64,000 bases of DNA, taken from NCBI GenBank assembly GCA_914767885.1, contig CAJZBQ010000032.1, positions 62,001 through 126,000 of the forward strand, in the 5' to 3' direction. Under the pieces are notes generated by a model. That model ran no database searches. It had not been told where the DNA came from and saw only the letters and a program-made list of their open reading frames with translations. Made by a program: the position numbers and the translations under genes. Position 1 is the stretch's first letter. Every line of letters starts with the position of its first letter. Below, in pieces: positions 10,048-39,980 of this stretch. This DNA comes from Blepharisma stoltei. Lineage: Eukaryota > Ciliophora > Heterotrichea > Heterotrichida > Blepharismidae.

Positions 10048-13000
10048 ATGAGGCTGTTAATTTTAATCGTTAGTGTATGTTTTGCAGAATTCACTGACAC
10101 ATTAACCAAGGAAAACCAAAATTTACTAGAATCCAATCGATATTTACATTCTCAGCTTATCCAGCTAGCCCAAAAGGTGAATTTTACTACGCAAATCCAA
10201 GATGACTATTTTTATAACAAACAAATGATGCTGTCTTTAATAGGAGAATATGAAATGGAAGCTGACGAAATCGTTAGGACTGCTATTGCTGAACAAATGC
10301 TTGTATATACTCAAGGGTTATTTGAAGATGCCAATTTATTAGGAGGACATATAGAGGGTGTTTCCAGCAAAGAATTAATTGAAATCCACCATTTCCTGAA
10401 AACAAGCATAGAGAATATTAAAAAAATCCAAAGGGCTCAAAAATTCGGGACTGTTTATAATGAGTTAAAAAGCATTGTTTTGGAAAAAGATATAAATGTC
10501 AGAGATTTACAAACTGAAAATGCTCAAATCAATGCAGAAATACAAAAGAAAAATGGAGAACTAGAAGAAGTGAAAAGTCTTTACAGCCATAATAAACAAA
10601 GAATTGGTCTGCTAAGGGAAGAGCTAGAAATGACGAAAAAAGACCATGAAGATTGGCTAAATTCGCTTAAATCGATATCACAAAGTGAGCAGCAGCAATC
10701 CCGAGCTAAAGAGCGCAAAAAATTTAAGTTGTATCAAGAATTACAAGATTAGATTAGAGGCAGCAATTTTTAAGACCCCACTTCCTATACACCATGCAGT
10801 CCACACCAAAAATTGTGGAGTGGCAACAACAAGACTTCAAAGCTGGGGCCGAAGCTTCTAGCTTCTCTGTAATGAGCAACCTTTTGATCCGTCCTATGGA
10901 TTTTGCCATTAACACCATTTCCAACTCCGAAGCCACTATTAGTTAACCCTGCTTAGTTCTGCCAAGATCGCCCCTTTCCGCGACCCTTTTAGACTGGAAA
11001 GGATAGCTCTAAAACATTGTCTTCCTGTCTTCACCTTTTCCCCTGAATCAGCTCCAAAGAAAAAACTCAAGAGGCTTGCTCCCATTCCCATTAGGGACAG
11101 GCCACAAAGTAGCATAGATAGGAAAGCCGCCCTGCATCTGTCGTACATCTTCAAGACCTGGGCGCTTCTAGCAAAAAACTGCTACTCAGGTCAATCCACT
11201 AATCAGCGGAAATAGTGCTGAGCCTCCCACTTCGAGGCTAGCTCAACCCACAGGCAGCTCCTCGTGCCAAAAAATGACATCCGGATATACACAAGGGCAT
11301 CCGCCACTGAGTGGGCAGGCCGCCTTCACCAGCCATTTTATGAATAAGAATTACAAGATAAAATCATTTCCAGCTTACAAACTAAAATTGCTGAACAAAG
11401 CATCAAAATCCAAGAGCTTTCCTCTGAAAAAGCAGCAATGACTTCTCGATCTCGTTTACTAACTCCCCCCCCCCCTCCGTGAGCGAACAAAATCATTAGA
11501 AAAATCGCCATTTTTTGACCAAAAAAACCCACCCTCCGTGAGTGAACAAAAATTTTTTTTAATAGAAAAAATTTTAATGGAAAAAAATTTTGATATATAA
11601 GTGATAATTAGTATAATGAAATCTAGAGCTAATTCTGTTTAATTTTAAACAAATTGCGTTTTTAAAACATAAATTTTGCAAATTAAATTAATATTTGCTT
11701 CCCAATTTTTGCAAATTAGGATTTTTTTAAATTTCGAAAAAAAATATTTTTTATAAAATTTATATATAAATTTTTTTTAAAAAAAAAAATTAACCCCCCT
11801 CCGTGAGCGAACAAAATTTTTTTGTTCGCTCACGGAGGGGGGGGGGGGAGTAAGCAACACAGTAGATCGGCTTCATTCTGACCTAGAACTAAAATCTTCT
11901 CACTCCCCCCCTTTAAATTGGAACTAAAAATTTTGTTCCAATTTAAAGGGGGGGGTTAATTTTTTTTTAAAAAAAAATATCAATATAAAATTTTTTATAA
12001 AAAATATAAAAATTTAAAAAAAAAAATTTCAAAAACTTATCGAAGTAGATCAATAAATTTGTTTAATAAAACGCTATTTACTCTTTATCCTTTAAAACAA
12101 AGCAAGATATATAACTAAATTTTCATTATTAGCTAATACGCCACTATTAATTGGTATCAAAATTATTTACACAAAAAATTTTATTTTTTATTGATAAAAA
12201 AAATTAAAAAAAAAAAAAATTTTGGAAAAATTTATCGATCAAAGTGCTAATTTTGTTTAAATAAGATGTTATTTATACTCTATTCTTTAAAATAAAGCAA
12301 GAATTAAGTAAATTTTGAAATTTTATAAAGAATTCCTATTGAATTTATATTAAAACTATCCAAATAAAAAATATCATTTTTATCAAAAAAAAAAAAAAAA
12401 AATTTTTTTGAAAATTTTTAAAAAAAAAAAATTAATTTTTTTTTAAAATTTACCAATTAAGGATAATAAATTTATTTAAATAAGATGCTCTTTATACTTT
12501 TTTCTTTAAAAAAGAGCAAGATATAAATAAAATTTTTAATTTTAGTTAAGAAGAAACATTTAACTTATATCAAAACTTTTTAGATAAAAATTTATATATA
12601 ATTTTTTATTATAAAATGAAATTTTGTTCCAATTTAAAGGGGGGTTAATTTACAAAAAAGTGGAAATTTTACCGATATTTTGTTCCAATTTAAAGGGGGG
12701 GGGAGTCAGTTGCAATCTGCTCAGCTGAAATTTGACGAATTTCGTGAACAAGTTTCTTTAGACAGTGACATTGAAATAGCAAGCATTGAAGAAAATGAGC
12801 GACAAGTGAAATCTCAGCTGAGAGAACTGAAGTCTAAACATACTGAGCTCTTAGTAACTTTAACGTCTCTTCAGAAAGAAAAAGAATCAACTGTCTTTTT
12901 AATTGGCCAGTTTGATAACTATATTAGTGAGCTTGAACTTGAAGTAGCAGAATCAGCAAATAGAGAAGATTTAGCAGTGAAATTCAGAGATTTAGAAATA

Positions 13001-13204
13001 AAGCAAGAGGAAAATAAAGTTCAGGACTCATTTTTGATAAGAGATGAGGTGGGGAAAGAACTACAGATTTTGCTTCAAAAAATTGATTCTGAAGCGAAAT
13101 CAATACAGGAAATACAAGATAAGCTGCATGCTTTTGGGTATAGAGAGGAGGCTCCAAGTAAAACAGTGACGACGTTTTCCAAAAAATTTCTTTTTTCAGA
13201 TTAG
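10048..13204 (+). CDS. Secreted or membrane-lumenal coiled-coil protein interrupted by three insertions
   Basis: Family not recognised. It begins MRLLILIVSVCFAEF, a short signal peptide, only 15 bp after the aminotransferase stop. The rest is heptad-rich coiled coil (KENQNLLESN, RDLQTENAQINAEIQKK, RQVKSQLRELKSKHTELL). Coding segments are 10048-10749, 11360-11459, 11851-11900 and 12707-13204. Together they total 1,350 bp, an exact multiple of three (449 aa). The insertions are a SINE-like element, a MITE of the TCCGTGAG family and an 806-bp IES with CA ends. Every junction keeps a coiled-coil sequence: QELQD-KIISS, SRL-LSNTVD and LKSS-QLQSAQ. It could be a lumenal or trichocyst/pigment-granule-type structural protein, but nothing in the sequence decides this. 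Confidence 0.75.
10750..11345 (-). mobile_element. SINE-like element with perfect 14-bp target-site duplication
   Basis: GC-rich 596-bp insertion between identical AAGAATTACAAGAT copies (10736-10749 and 11346-11359). On the minus strand it starts ATTCATAAAATGGC and ends CTAATCTA. Removing it plus one copy joins YQELQD to KIISSLQ. The duplication contains TA. Confidence 0.9.
11460..11850 (-). mobile_element. MITE-type IES, TCCGTGAG family (391 bp), TA ends
   Basis: The ends are TAACTCCCC..CTCCGTGAGCGAAC and GTTCGCTCACGGAGG..GGGAG-TA. Compared with the copy at 48020 it is inverted: the two same-orientation motif copies are on the left and the hairpin pair is on the right (11800-11850). The interior is AT-rich with the shared CTAGAGCTAATTCTG block. 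Excision at TA joins SRL to LSNTVD. Confidence 0.92.
11901..12706 (+). mobile_element. Large MITE-type IES, TTTAAATTGGAAC family, with CA instead of TA ends
   Basis: Left end CACTCCCCCCCTTTAAATTGGAAC with an adjacent inverted copy. Right end has two direct copies of GTTCCAATTTAAAGGG ending GGGAGTCA. Excision leaving one CA joins LKSS to QLQSAQLKF exactly. The interior holds three diverged tandem units of about 180-200 bp, each with a T(T/A)TTTAAATAAGATGYTMTTTATAC..AAAGCAAGA core, which explains its unusual 806-bp length. Confidence 0.88.
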
Positions 13205-13219
13205 TGTAAATTAAGCATT

Positions 13220-14728
13220 TTAAGTATCTTTAGAAAGTGATTTAAGCTTGCTGTCAATTATAATTGGAAAAGTTGGAGTTGCTAAGCTGAGCATCTGCAA
13301 ATTATTTGGGGAAAAATGAGAAGCTAATAGGTTTTCAGGCAAAGATTCATTTTTAAAATATTGAGGATAATCGGAAATCACTATATAGAAAATACGTTGG
13401 ATTATATTTTGTTTGCTATAAGAATATTGCATGGATAAGTTGTTTGCCTCTTCACAATCAAACATAGGAATTTCCAATGATATTTCCATTTCAGAATTCA
13501 GAGTAGAGATCTTCGATAAATCCCTTTTGACAGGTAGGCCTCTTTTATTTAATAAAATTGTTTTAAGCCCTACAAGTGCGCCTAAAGAAAAAGCGTCTCC
13601 TTTGGCAAGCTGTGATATCATTTCGTGGGAAATTTTATCTCTTTTGGAGATTTCGATAAGCAAGTTTGCAGTTTTTATGTCGATATTTATGTTGATTTTT
13701 TTAGAGTTTTGTGTGAAATAGAGTGTGTATAATACATATAAAGCTTTTATTTCGAAATCTGGATGCTTCATATAATCTAAATATATTTTACTGATTTCCC
13801 TTGATTAGCGAGTAAAACATTAGAAAAATCCTATTATGTAAATTAGCATCGTTATAGGGGAAAAATAGTTTTAAATATACTTGTTTGCTGTAAATAGCTC
13901 TGCTGAGAGCGCTTTTTAGGCTTACAAAGAAAGCTTTGAGACATAAAAGCAGTATTTGCTTTGTGCATAGAGCAAATATCATTAAGGCGCAAATGAGAGT
14001 GCAGGATCGATTTTTAACCGCGAAAAATATTTATTAGCTAATTTTTTGCTTTGCTAGCAATTTAATTTTATCTTCGTTCAAATTCTCTTGTTTGGTTAAT
14101 TGAAGATTTACTATGCAAACAAGCAAGCCAATGAGCCCAAGCGGGAGGAATTTGAATGAAGATAAAATTACTTTGTCAACAAAAGTAAATAATTTTTTTC
14201 GCAGTTAAAATCGATCCTAAACTATCACTTCACCTTAATAGTTATTGCTATATGCACAAAACGAGAACTTCTTTTATGTATCAAAGCTTTCTTGGTTGAT
14301 CTAAAAAGTGCCCCTAGCAGAACTATTTACAGTAAACTAGTATATTAAATTTTGTCGTTTGAATCTATTAAAAATAGATTTGATAAATTATATTAGACTT
14401 TTTTCACTTATATTTCGTTATAATATAAAATTTAAAAAAAGTCAACCTCTCTTATTAGCGAGCAGAAAAATTTGCTCTATAGCCTAGGAGATGGAGTGAA
14501 TAAAATTCCTCAAATAATTTGGTAGAATTCTGATTTATTTTCTTTTGGATTCAAAGAGTGATGAATTAGACTCAAATTGTTTGCTTTTCAATATTCTTTG
14601 AAGTTTTGAAATGAACTAAAGTCACCTTGATTTAAAATTATCTGTAAATCTTCAACTAATGCTAGTTCCCTATCTTGAAGAAGGCAACATGGAGAATGCT
14701 CAGATTCAAGAATATCTGAAAATTCCAT
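13220..14728 (-). CDS. SNAPC1-like (snRNA-activating complex subunit 1) protein with a 696-bp IES
   Basis: Likely homologue of SNAP43/SNAPC1, which helps RNA polymerase II and III initiate at snRNA promoters. The first part (ATG 14728) reads MEFSDILESEHS.. to FTPSPRL. The second (13783 to 13220) continues YLDYMKHPDFEIKALYVLYTLYFTQ. The join, made by removing 13784-14479 between TA dinucleotides, gives 270 aa. The pattern FxxFxxxW, then FEIKALYVLYTLYFTQ and IKTANLLIEI, follows SNAPC1 FQIRVGALYLLYGLYNTQ and the region after it. UGA is used for Trp twice. The match is from memory of the family, without alignment, so the function is tentative; that this is one gene is better supported. Confidence 0.6.
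13784..14479. mobile_element. Long palindromic IES within the SNAPC1-like gene
   Basis: A large imperfect inverted repeat. GGATCGATTTTTAACCGCG (near 14006) pairs with CGCAGTTAAAATCGATCC near 14200. TTTAATTTTATCTTCGTTCA pairs with TGAATGAAGATAAAATTA. Outer arms near 13870-13950 pair with 14270-14340. A direct repeat, ATTAGCGAG, occurs near both ends. The TA-to-TA junction was chosen because it alone keeps the frame. Confidence 0.7.
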
Positions 14729-14929
14729 TTATTTATATCTAATTATTTCCAAAATCCCACCAAAGTCTAAATTAAAGAAGTAAAGAAATTAAAAGTATCA
14801 TTGCTCATCAAAATAATTTAACTAAAAGATATAAAAAATAATTAATAATATTAAATTTGAGTAATATTTCAGCCTAATTTATTACTCAGCAAGCTATATA
14901 TTTAATTTCTTAATATCAAAATTTGTATG

Positions 14930-16028
14930 CTAAGCATTTGATAATCTATTTAATAACGAATTTCTCTTGAGCAGCAGAGGAGGTGAACTTATTGGAGTAA
15001 ACTCATTATTTGCATAATCATTACAAAGAGAATCAATTCTATGGAAAAGAATTGGACTCACATAAACAGTAGAATCTTTTTTATTCTCTGCACCTTCACT
15101 TTCACTTCTAATTGGCTCTTCAATTATGGTGGAAAGCACTGAGTCTAGTTTCTCTAAAACTGGAATTTCAGGTAAAGGCTTGGTTTTACATTTTCTCGCT
15201 TTCTTTACGATAATCTTTTCTTTATTTTTATATGCTTTATATACACGCATAATTTCTTTATTTTCAGTAAGTTCCTTGATAAGTTTTGAGCTATCTGAAT
15301 GATAAGGCGGTGACAATGATAAAATATCGTCTACATAAAAATTGTAGTCGATGATTGAGGGACTTTTGGAAGCTAAAATTGGTCTACTTAGCTCTCTAAA
15401 TCTTTTATTTATGTCTTTTGAGACCACTTCTAAGGTGACATTGTATTTATTTACAAACTTTTCGTAATTTTTTTGGAAATTGTCTATTTTCCCACTTAAG
15501 AAGGCTTCGTATGGCCTTATATCATCATTCAGATATGATTTGGCTGCAAAAGCAGCATAGCATATCAGAAAGTGGAGCGAAGGCTCATTGTCAGCCCATC
15601 CTATTTTTTCAAGATAAATCGCCCATAGGGCTGTTTCAATTTCGTTGAGATCAAGATCTTGCATGGTCCCCAGCAAAAGTCTAAGAAGCGGCTGACATCT
15701 TCTGTCTGATGGGACTGCAGGATGCTGAACAATTCTTCTTACTCTAATAAAAATTTAAAATTGACAAAATTTTTAATTAAATTTAAAAAAAAACAAAAAA
15801 TTAATATTTAAGAGAAAAAGATAGAATTAATTGACTTGTCTGAGACATACCAAACTGGATAAACTCCCTGTGCATATCATCATATTGATTAATGTTAGTT
15901 TTTGCATCTTCCACTTCTTCTGTGTTAGAACACACGTCATCTTCTCTCTTTATTTTTTTCACTGGACCTTTAGGTGGACGGCCTCTGTTACGTTTTGATG
16001 GATCATTACTAAATTCTGCTGGAAACAT
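14930..16028 (-). CDS. AT-hook protein of unknown family, with a 61-bp IES
   Basis: Probable nuclear DNA-binding protein. The first segment (16028-15809) has an AT-hook core RNRGRPPKGPVKKIKRE near residues 13-28. It joins RVRRIVQHPAVPSDRRCQ and a folded helical region (LNEIETALWAIYLEKIGWADN..) when a TA-bounded 61-bp IES is removed; the total is 345 aa. The C-terminus is Ser/Pro-rich (TPISSPPLLLKRNS). I do not recognise the helical domain. The IES length is close to the short IES class expected in Blepharisma. The gene is divergent from the giant gene at 16208, with a shared AT-rich promoter of about 180 bp. Confidence 0.75.
15748..15808. mobile_element. Short TA-bounded IES (61 bp)
   Basis: TA at 15748-15749 and 15809-15810. 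The interior is almost pure A/T, with ends TAAAAATTT and AATATTTA roughly inverted. Removal joins QLILSFSL to IRVRRIV in frame, where the raw sequence has a stop. Confidence 0.82.
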
Positions 16029-16207
16029 TTATTAGAGATCTGACTAAATCTAAACTTATAAACTCAAGAGAAAATATAAGAGAAATACAATTGAAAAATT
16101 ATATAAATTTCTTTATATTCTTTTCTATGCTTTTTTATAAAATAAAGAAACAGACACATTTTATATTAATTCAATTGGCATATTTTTATATCTAATAATC
16201 AAATATA

Positions 16208-36401
<20,194 letters not shown>

Positions 36402-36426
36402 CTTAATTAGCCATTGTAATTAAATT

Positions 36427-36840
36427 ATGGGGAAAAGTATCAGATCAAAGCGTATGCAAAAGTGAAAGTCTCTCAAACGACAGATCGTGAGGCAAACACT
36501 AGAAAAGGATAATTTAGCCAAGCTTGGAACCAGCCATCCGACCTTAAAGAGTGCATTTTTGCATCCAAATGATCCTGACGCTGTCTTTCCTCAGCACAAG
36601 CCAGCTGTTAGACTTGATTTTCGATCAGATGCCATTGTACCGTTTGAGTGTCCAGTCAAAAGTAAGAAATATTTGCTTGAAAGAATGCCTGATGCCCCTG
36701 AAGAAGAACTGAAAGGGAGACCAATTGAAATTCCTGATATGTTTATGGGTGAATTAGAATACTCCCTCAAGAACATCGAAAAAAACACAAGAAAAAGGCA
36801 ATCAATGAAAATTGATATAGGAATTTATAGTAATTGATAA
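36427..36840 (+). CDS. Small basic protein with LLPH/DUF2423-like N-terminus
   Basis: A 137-aa protein starting MGKSIRSKRMQKWKSLKRQI. This resembles the opening of the LLPH/DUF2423 family of small nucleolar, ribosome-associated proteins (M-x-KSLRSKxxxKxRAxKR). UGA is Trp at residue 13 and again as the last residue before TAA. The C-terminal two thirds (HPNDPDAVFPQHKP, RLDFRSDAIVPFE) do not look like a known domain to me. It begins 26 bp after the giant gene stop. The family link is tentative. Confidence 0.6.
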
Positions 36841-36927
36841 CTTATTTATTAACTTATAATAATAGAATAGGCTGATTAGTAAAAATTTCAAAGTGTATAA
36901 ATAAACAGCGGATTTTTTTAATAGAAA

Positions 36928-37575
36928 TTAACTTAAAAAAGTTTTCTTAGTTGTAAAGTAGCAATATATAAATAGAAGCAGATTAAGGCCGATAATTGTA
37001 AAGCCTAAGAGAAGTCCTCCTTTCATTTCAAAATCTTTAGTCCCAAATCTTTTACCATTGGTTTCTTCTAAATCGCTGAATTTCGCAACTCCAAAGTATA
37101 TTGAGAATCCCAGAATATAAAGAAATGAAGGAAGAAAGGAGAGGGGCGATATAATTTTCAGCTTGAAGTTAGAACGGTATAGCTTTAAAATGTGGAAAAA
37201 TATGCAAATTGCATTAAAAAGCATCGCTAATGTCCCAAAGAGAATCATTACTGCTCCGCCATTGTCAAATCCATCAATATGACTACAAAAGCCTGGACAA
37301 TTTGTATTGACAAGATGCTTTAGAGACCCGCAGCTATCACTTTTTACGTCACCAATTGAGCCTTCGTTTTCAAACGAGTCAAATCTTGTGTTTGGTTCTG
37401 CAAAAACTAGCCCAAAGGTCCATCAGCAGTATTGGTATCATTCAGATAAAGCTAAGTCAACTAGAGTAGCCACAATACTAATAAAGGAAAAGACAGAGTA
37501 AACAATATAATGATACTTTGACAGTGGTTTTGGCTCTTTTGGCTGTGAAACTTCAATGTATAATGACTCGATCAT
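36928..37575 (-). CDS. Four-helix membrane protein, UGA-rich
   Basis: 215 aa with no known family. Four hydrophobic segments are visible: YIVYSVFSFISIVATLVDLAL, GGAVMILFGTLAMLFNAICIFFHIL, ISPLSFLPSFLYILGFSIYFG and LLLGFTIIGLNLLLFIYCYF. A loop of about 55 residues with several Cys lies between the first two. UGA encodes Trp several times, for example LALSEW. The topology resembles the next gene (37738), which runs divergently about 160 bp away, so the two may be related tetraspan-like proteins. Confidence 0.78.
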
Positions 37576-37737
37576 TTATAAATAAATTTAATTCTCTTTC
37601 TATAGGAAATTTTGGGGATAAAAAGTTCGTGGGATTAGGATAAAAAGTCTTGAAATAGGCTGAAAATTAGAAAAGCTAAGGCACAAAAAATGCATAGGAA
37701 ATGGACAGCTGCCGTTTTATTCATTAAATATATTAAT

Positions 37738-38687
37738 ATGAGCCACGAAGGTTATCGAGGAGAAAGTGGGACGCATCAGTCATTAAGAGACAATTCAGAC
37801 GACCTGGACGAAAAAAATAAATATGAGCGGCCTCGCATCTTCGTAGACAGCAATAGCAATAGTATCCATGTCCAAGAGGTCCAAGTTGATTTTGACGAAC
37901 AAGATAATAACTTCGAAAAGCCAAGAAAAGCAGAAATAAACCCTAATTTCGAACTTAATCGAGTTCCTTTGTACTGCTGGTGGTACCTTATATTATTTTT
38001 ATTATTTGCTGCTTTATGCATCATATTGGGATGTATGGGAACTCCAAGGTGGGTTTCTCAAGGGAAAGATGACACTAAATGGATGGGAGGAATGCTTAGA
38101 TGTGGAGGATGTATAGTCTAGAGCTACTTTCGATCGTCCTGGCTATTTTATTACTTTCAACTATGAATATGGATTAAAAAGCATTGCACTCTAAGCTAAA
38201 AGCAGTTATGGGCTATAGTGGTTCTTGGGAGGATGAGCTATATATGGACATTGCGACTGAGAGCTGCGACGATAATGATTACTCCGGCTTCTGCTCTACA
38301 TTTAAAGATCTTAGAGATGGTGGCACTGCATATGCGATACTTGAAGCTGTTTGCTTAGCTGTAATGGTCATATGGATTTACAAAGTCATAATGCTGATAA
38401 GAGGCTTGCGTTTTCTATCTGATATAGTCTCAATACTGATAGCAGCCTTCGCAGTAGTTTTACATGCCGCAGCAATTGGAATATGATATGGCCTAACTGG
38501 TGCGAAATATGGCAGCTGTGACGACGTATCAAGTATTTCTGATAGTTATGACGTTTGCGCAAACCACGGACCGATCCTCAGCATTGTTGTTGGTTGTCTT
38601 CTATTTATAGTATTCTTGATATTTATCTCCATTTTAAAGAAGAGATTTAAAGCCAGAGAAGTCAAAAAAGAAGTCGAACTTAGCTAA
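37738..38687 (+). CDS. Four-helix membrane protein with an 80-bp IES
   Basis: About 289 aa, family unknown. A hydrophilic N-terminal tail of some 75 residues is followed by VPLYCWWYLILFLLFAALCIILGCMG. A Cys-containing extracellular loop, two central helices (AYAILEAVCLAVMVIWIYKVIMLI and VSILIAAFAVVLHAAAIGIW) and a final helix (PILSIVVGCLLFIVFLIFISIL) follow. The raw frame hits TAG after LRCGGCIV; removing 38112-38191 between TA sites joins CGGC to KLKAVMGY. ATG 37738 was preferred over ATG 37690 for its AT-rich context. UGA is Trp at 38485. Confidence 0.75.
38112..38191. mobile_element. Short TA-bounded IES (80 bp)
   Basis: TA at 38112-38113 and 38192-38193. The segment contains in-frame stops and is not hydrophobic-coding. 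Removal restores the frame between two membrane segments. An alternative left TA two codons later shows better end symmetry (TAGAG) but leaves a stop. Confidence 0.65.
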
Positions 38688-38728
38688 TAAATGACATAGA
38701 TTTTATTTAATTCACATATATAAAGAAA

Positions 38729-39784
38729 ATGGATATATGACGATTTTGTTTGGTTTCATTTTCTATTTCCATGATATCAGCTGCAGAATTTTTCCCTGAA
38801 TTTTTGGGAAATCCAAACTGTCCTGCCTACACATGCAAGACTAGCAGCCAGCAGTTTTTGAATACCACATGCATATTTTTTACCCCAACAGCCTCGACTC
38901 CTACATATTTTGTAAATCCATGCACATCTTTGAAGCTGCCTTACTGTCAGCCTTCAACTGAAAGCAATTCTACATGTGGCGCTGCAAATCCTACCCCACC
39001 AGTTAATGCTTGGCCTGGAGAAAAATGCTCAACGTCAGCTGACTGCAGTTCATATGCAAATCAAGGGTGCGTTAAAAATGTATGTATGGGAGCAAGCCAA
39101 GGCGACGAATGCAAGGTAAATGATGACTGCAACCCTGGATATCGGTGCTTAGGAGGAATTTGCCAAATACAGATCCCTGTAGGAGGCACAGGATGCACTA
39201 ATGATTATGACTGTGTGAATGGTGCAGGATGCAATATTGCTAAAACTTCTTCAGAAAGTATATGCTACCCTTATTATTCAATTGCGCAACACTTGCCGGT
39301 TAATTCTTGCTCGTCAAGTAATCAGTCTATGCTGTGTAATTCAGGGCTGTGTATGGCAAATAATGAAGGATTTGAGTGTATGGCGCCTGTACAGTCAAGC
39401 AAATTGCCAGCAGCATGCCAATTAGATAGTGATTGTCAGTCAACAAGAGATGATTATTTTCCTAATGGATATTTAACTGGGACTTGCTATTGTGGGTATA
39501 ATCCTAATTCAGCGAGTTATTGCTCACTTTTTGCAGGGGATAAACCAATGCTGCAGATGATGAGCTATCTTAAATCGTGGGTGCAGTCTAAATTTATCCT
39601 TAAATGCAACACAATGAGGAGATTTACTCCTGCCTGTATAAGTAATTGGTGGAATACTAAGGATTACAACTATTACATGTATTACTATCTGTCAGCTTAT
39701 TATTATCCTTTAATTACCAATGGAGAATCATGTGTCCAGCAAGTATATTTACCTCAGTGGTGGGCTGCAAAGAATGCAATTTAG
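38729..39784 (+). CDS. Secreted cysteine-rich protein
   Basis: 351 aa, beginning MDIWRFCLVSFSISMISAAEF, a signal peptide whose Trp is UGA. The body has many Cys in repeated modules (CSTSADCSSYANQGCVKNVC, CKVNDDCNPGYRCLGGICQ, CTNDYDCVNGAGCN), spaced like small disulfide-rich EGF- or Dickkopf-type units found in ciliate surface proteins. The C-terminal 90 residues are Tyr/Trp-rich. A secreted or surface-coat role is inferred. Stop TAG at 39782-39784. Confidence 0.8.
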
Positions 39785-39980
39785 TTAATTAACTATTTTA
39801 TACTCACTATATATTCCTTTAGTCATAAATAAGTTTTTAAACATAAAGCTTCTATTTCATAAACATTAATGCAAGACAGTATAATATAAATGAGAAAAAT
39901 AAAAATTATATACCGCATCATTTATTCTCTCTCATATTATTTTATACAGTCTTATCAAAACTTGTTAATAATAATAATCA

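Noticed and set aside
10754-11154. Short minus-strand open frames
   Set aside because: They lie wholly within the SINE-like element and differ from those in its relatives; no conserved protein is visible.
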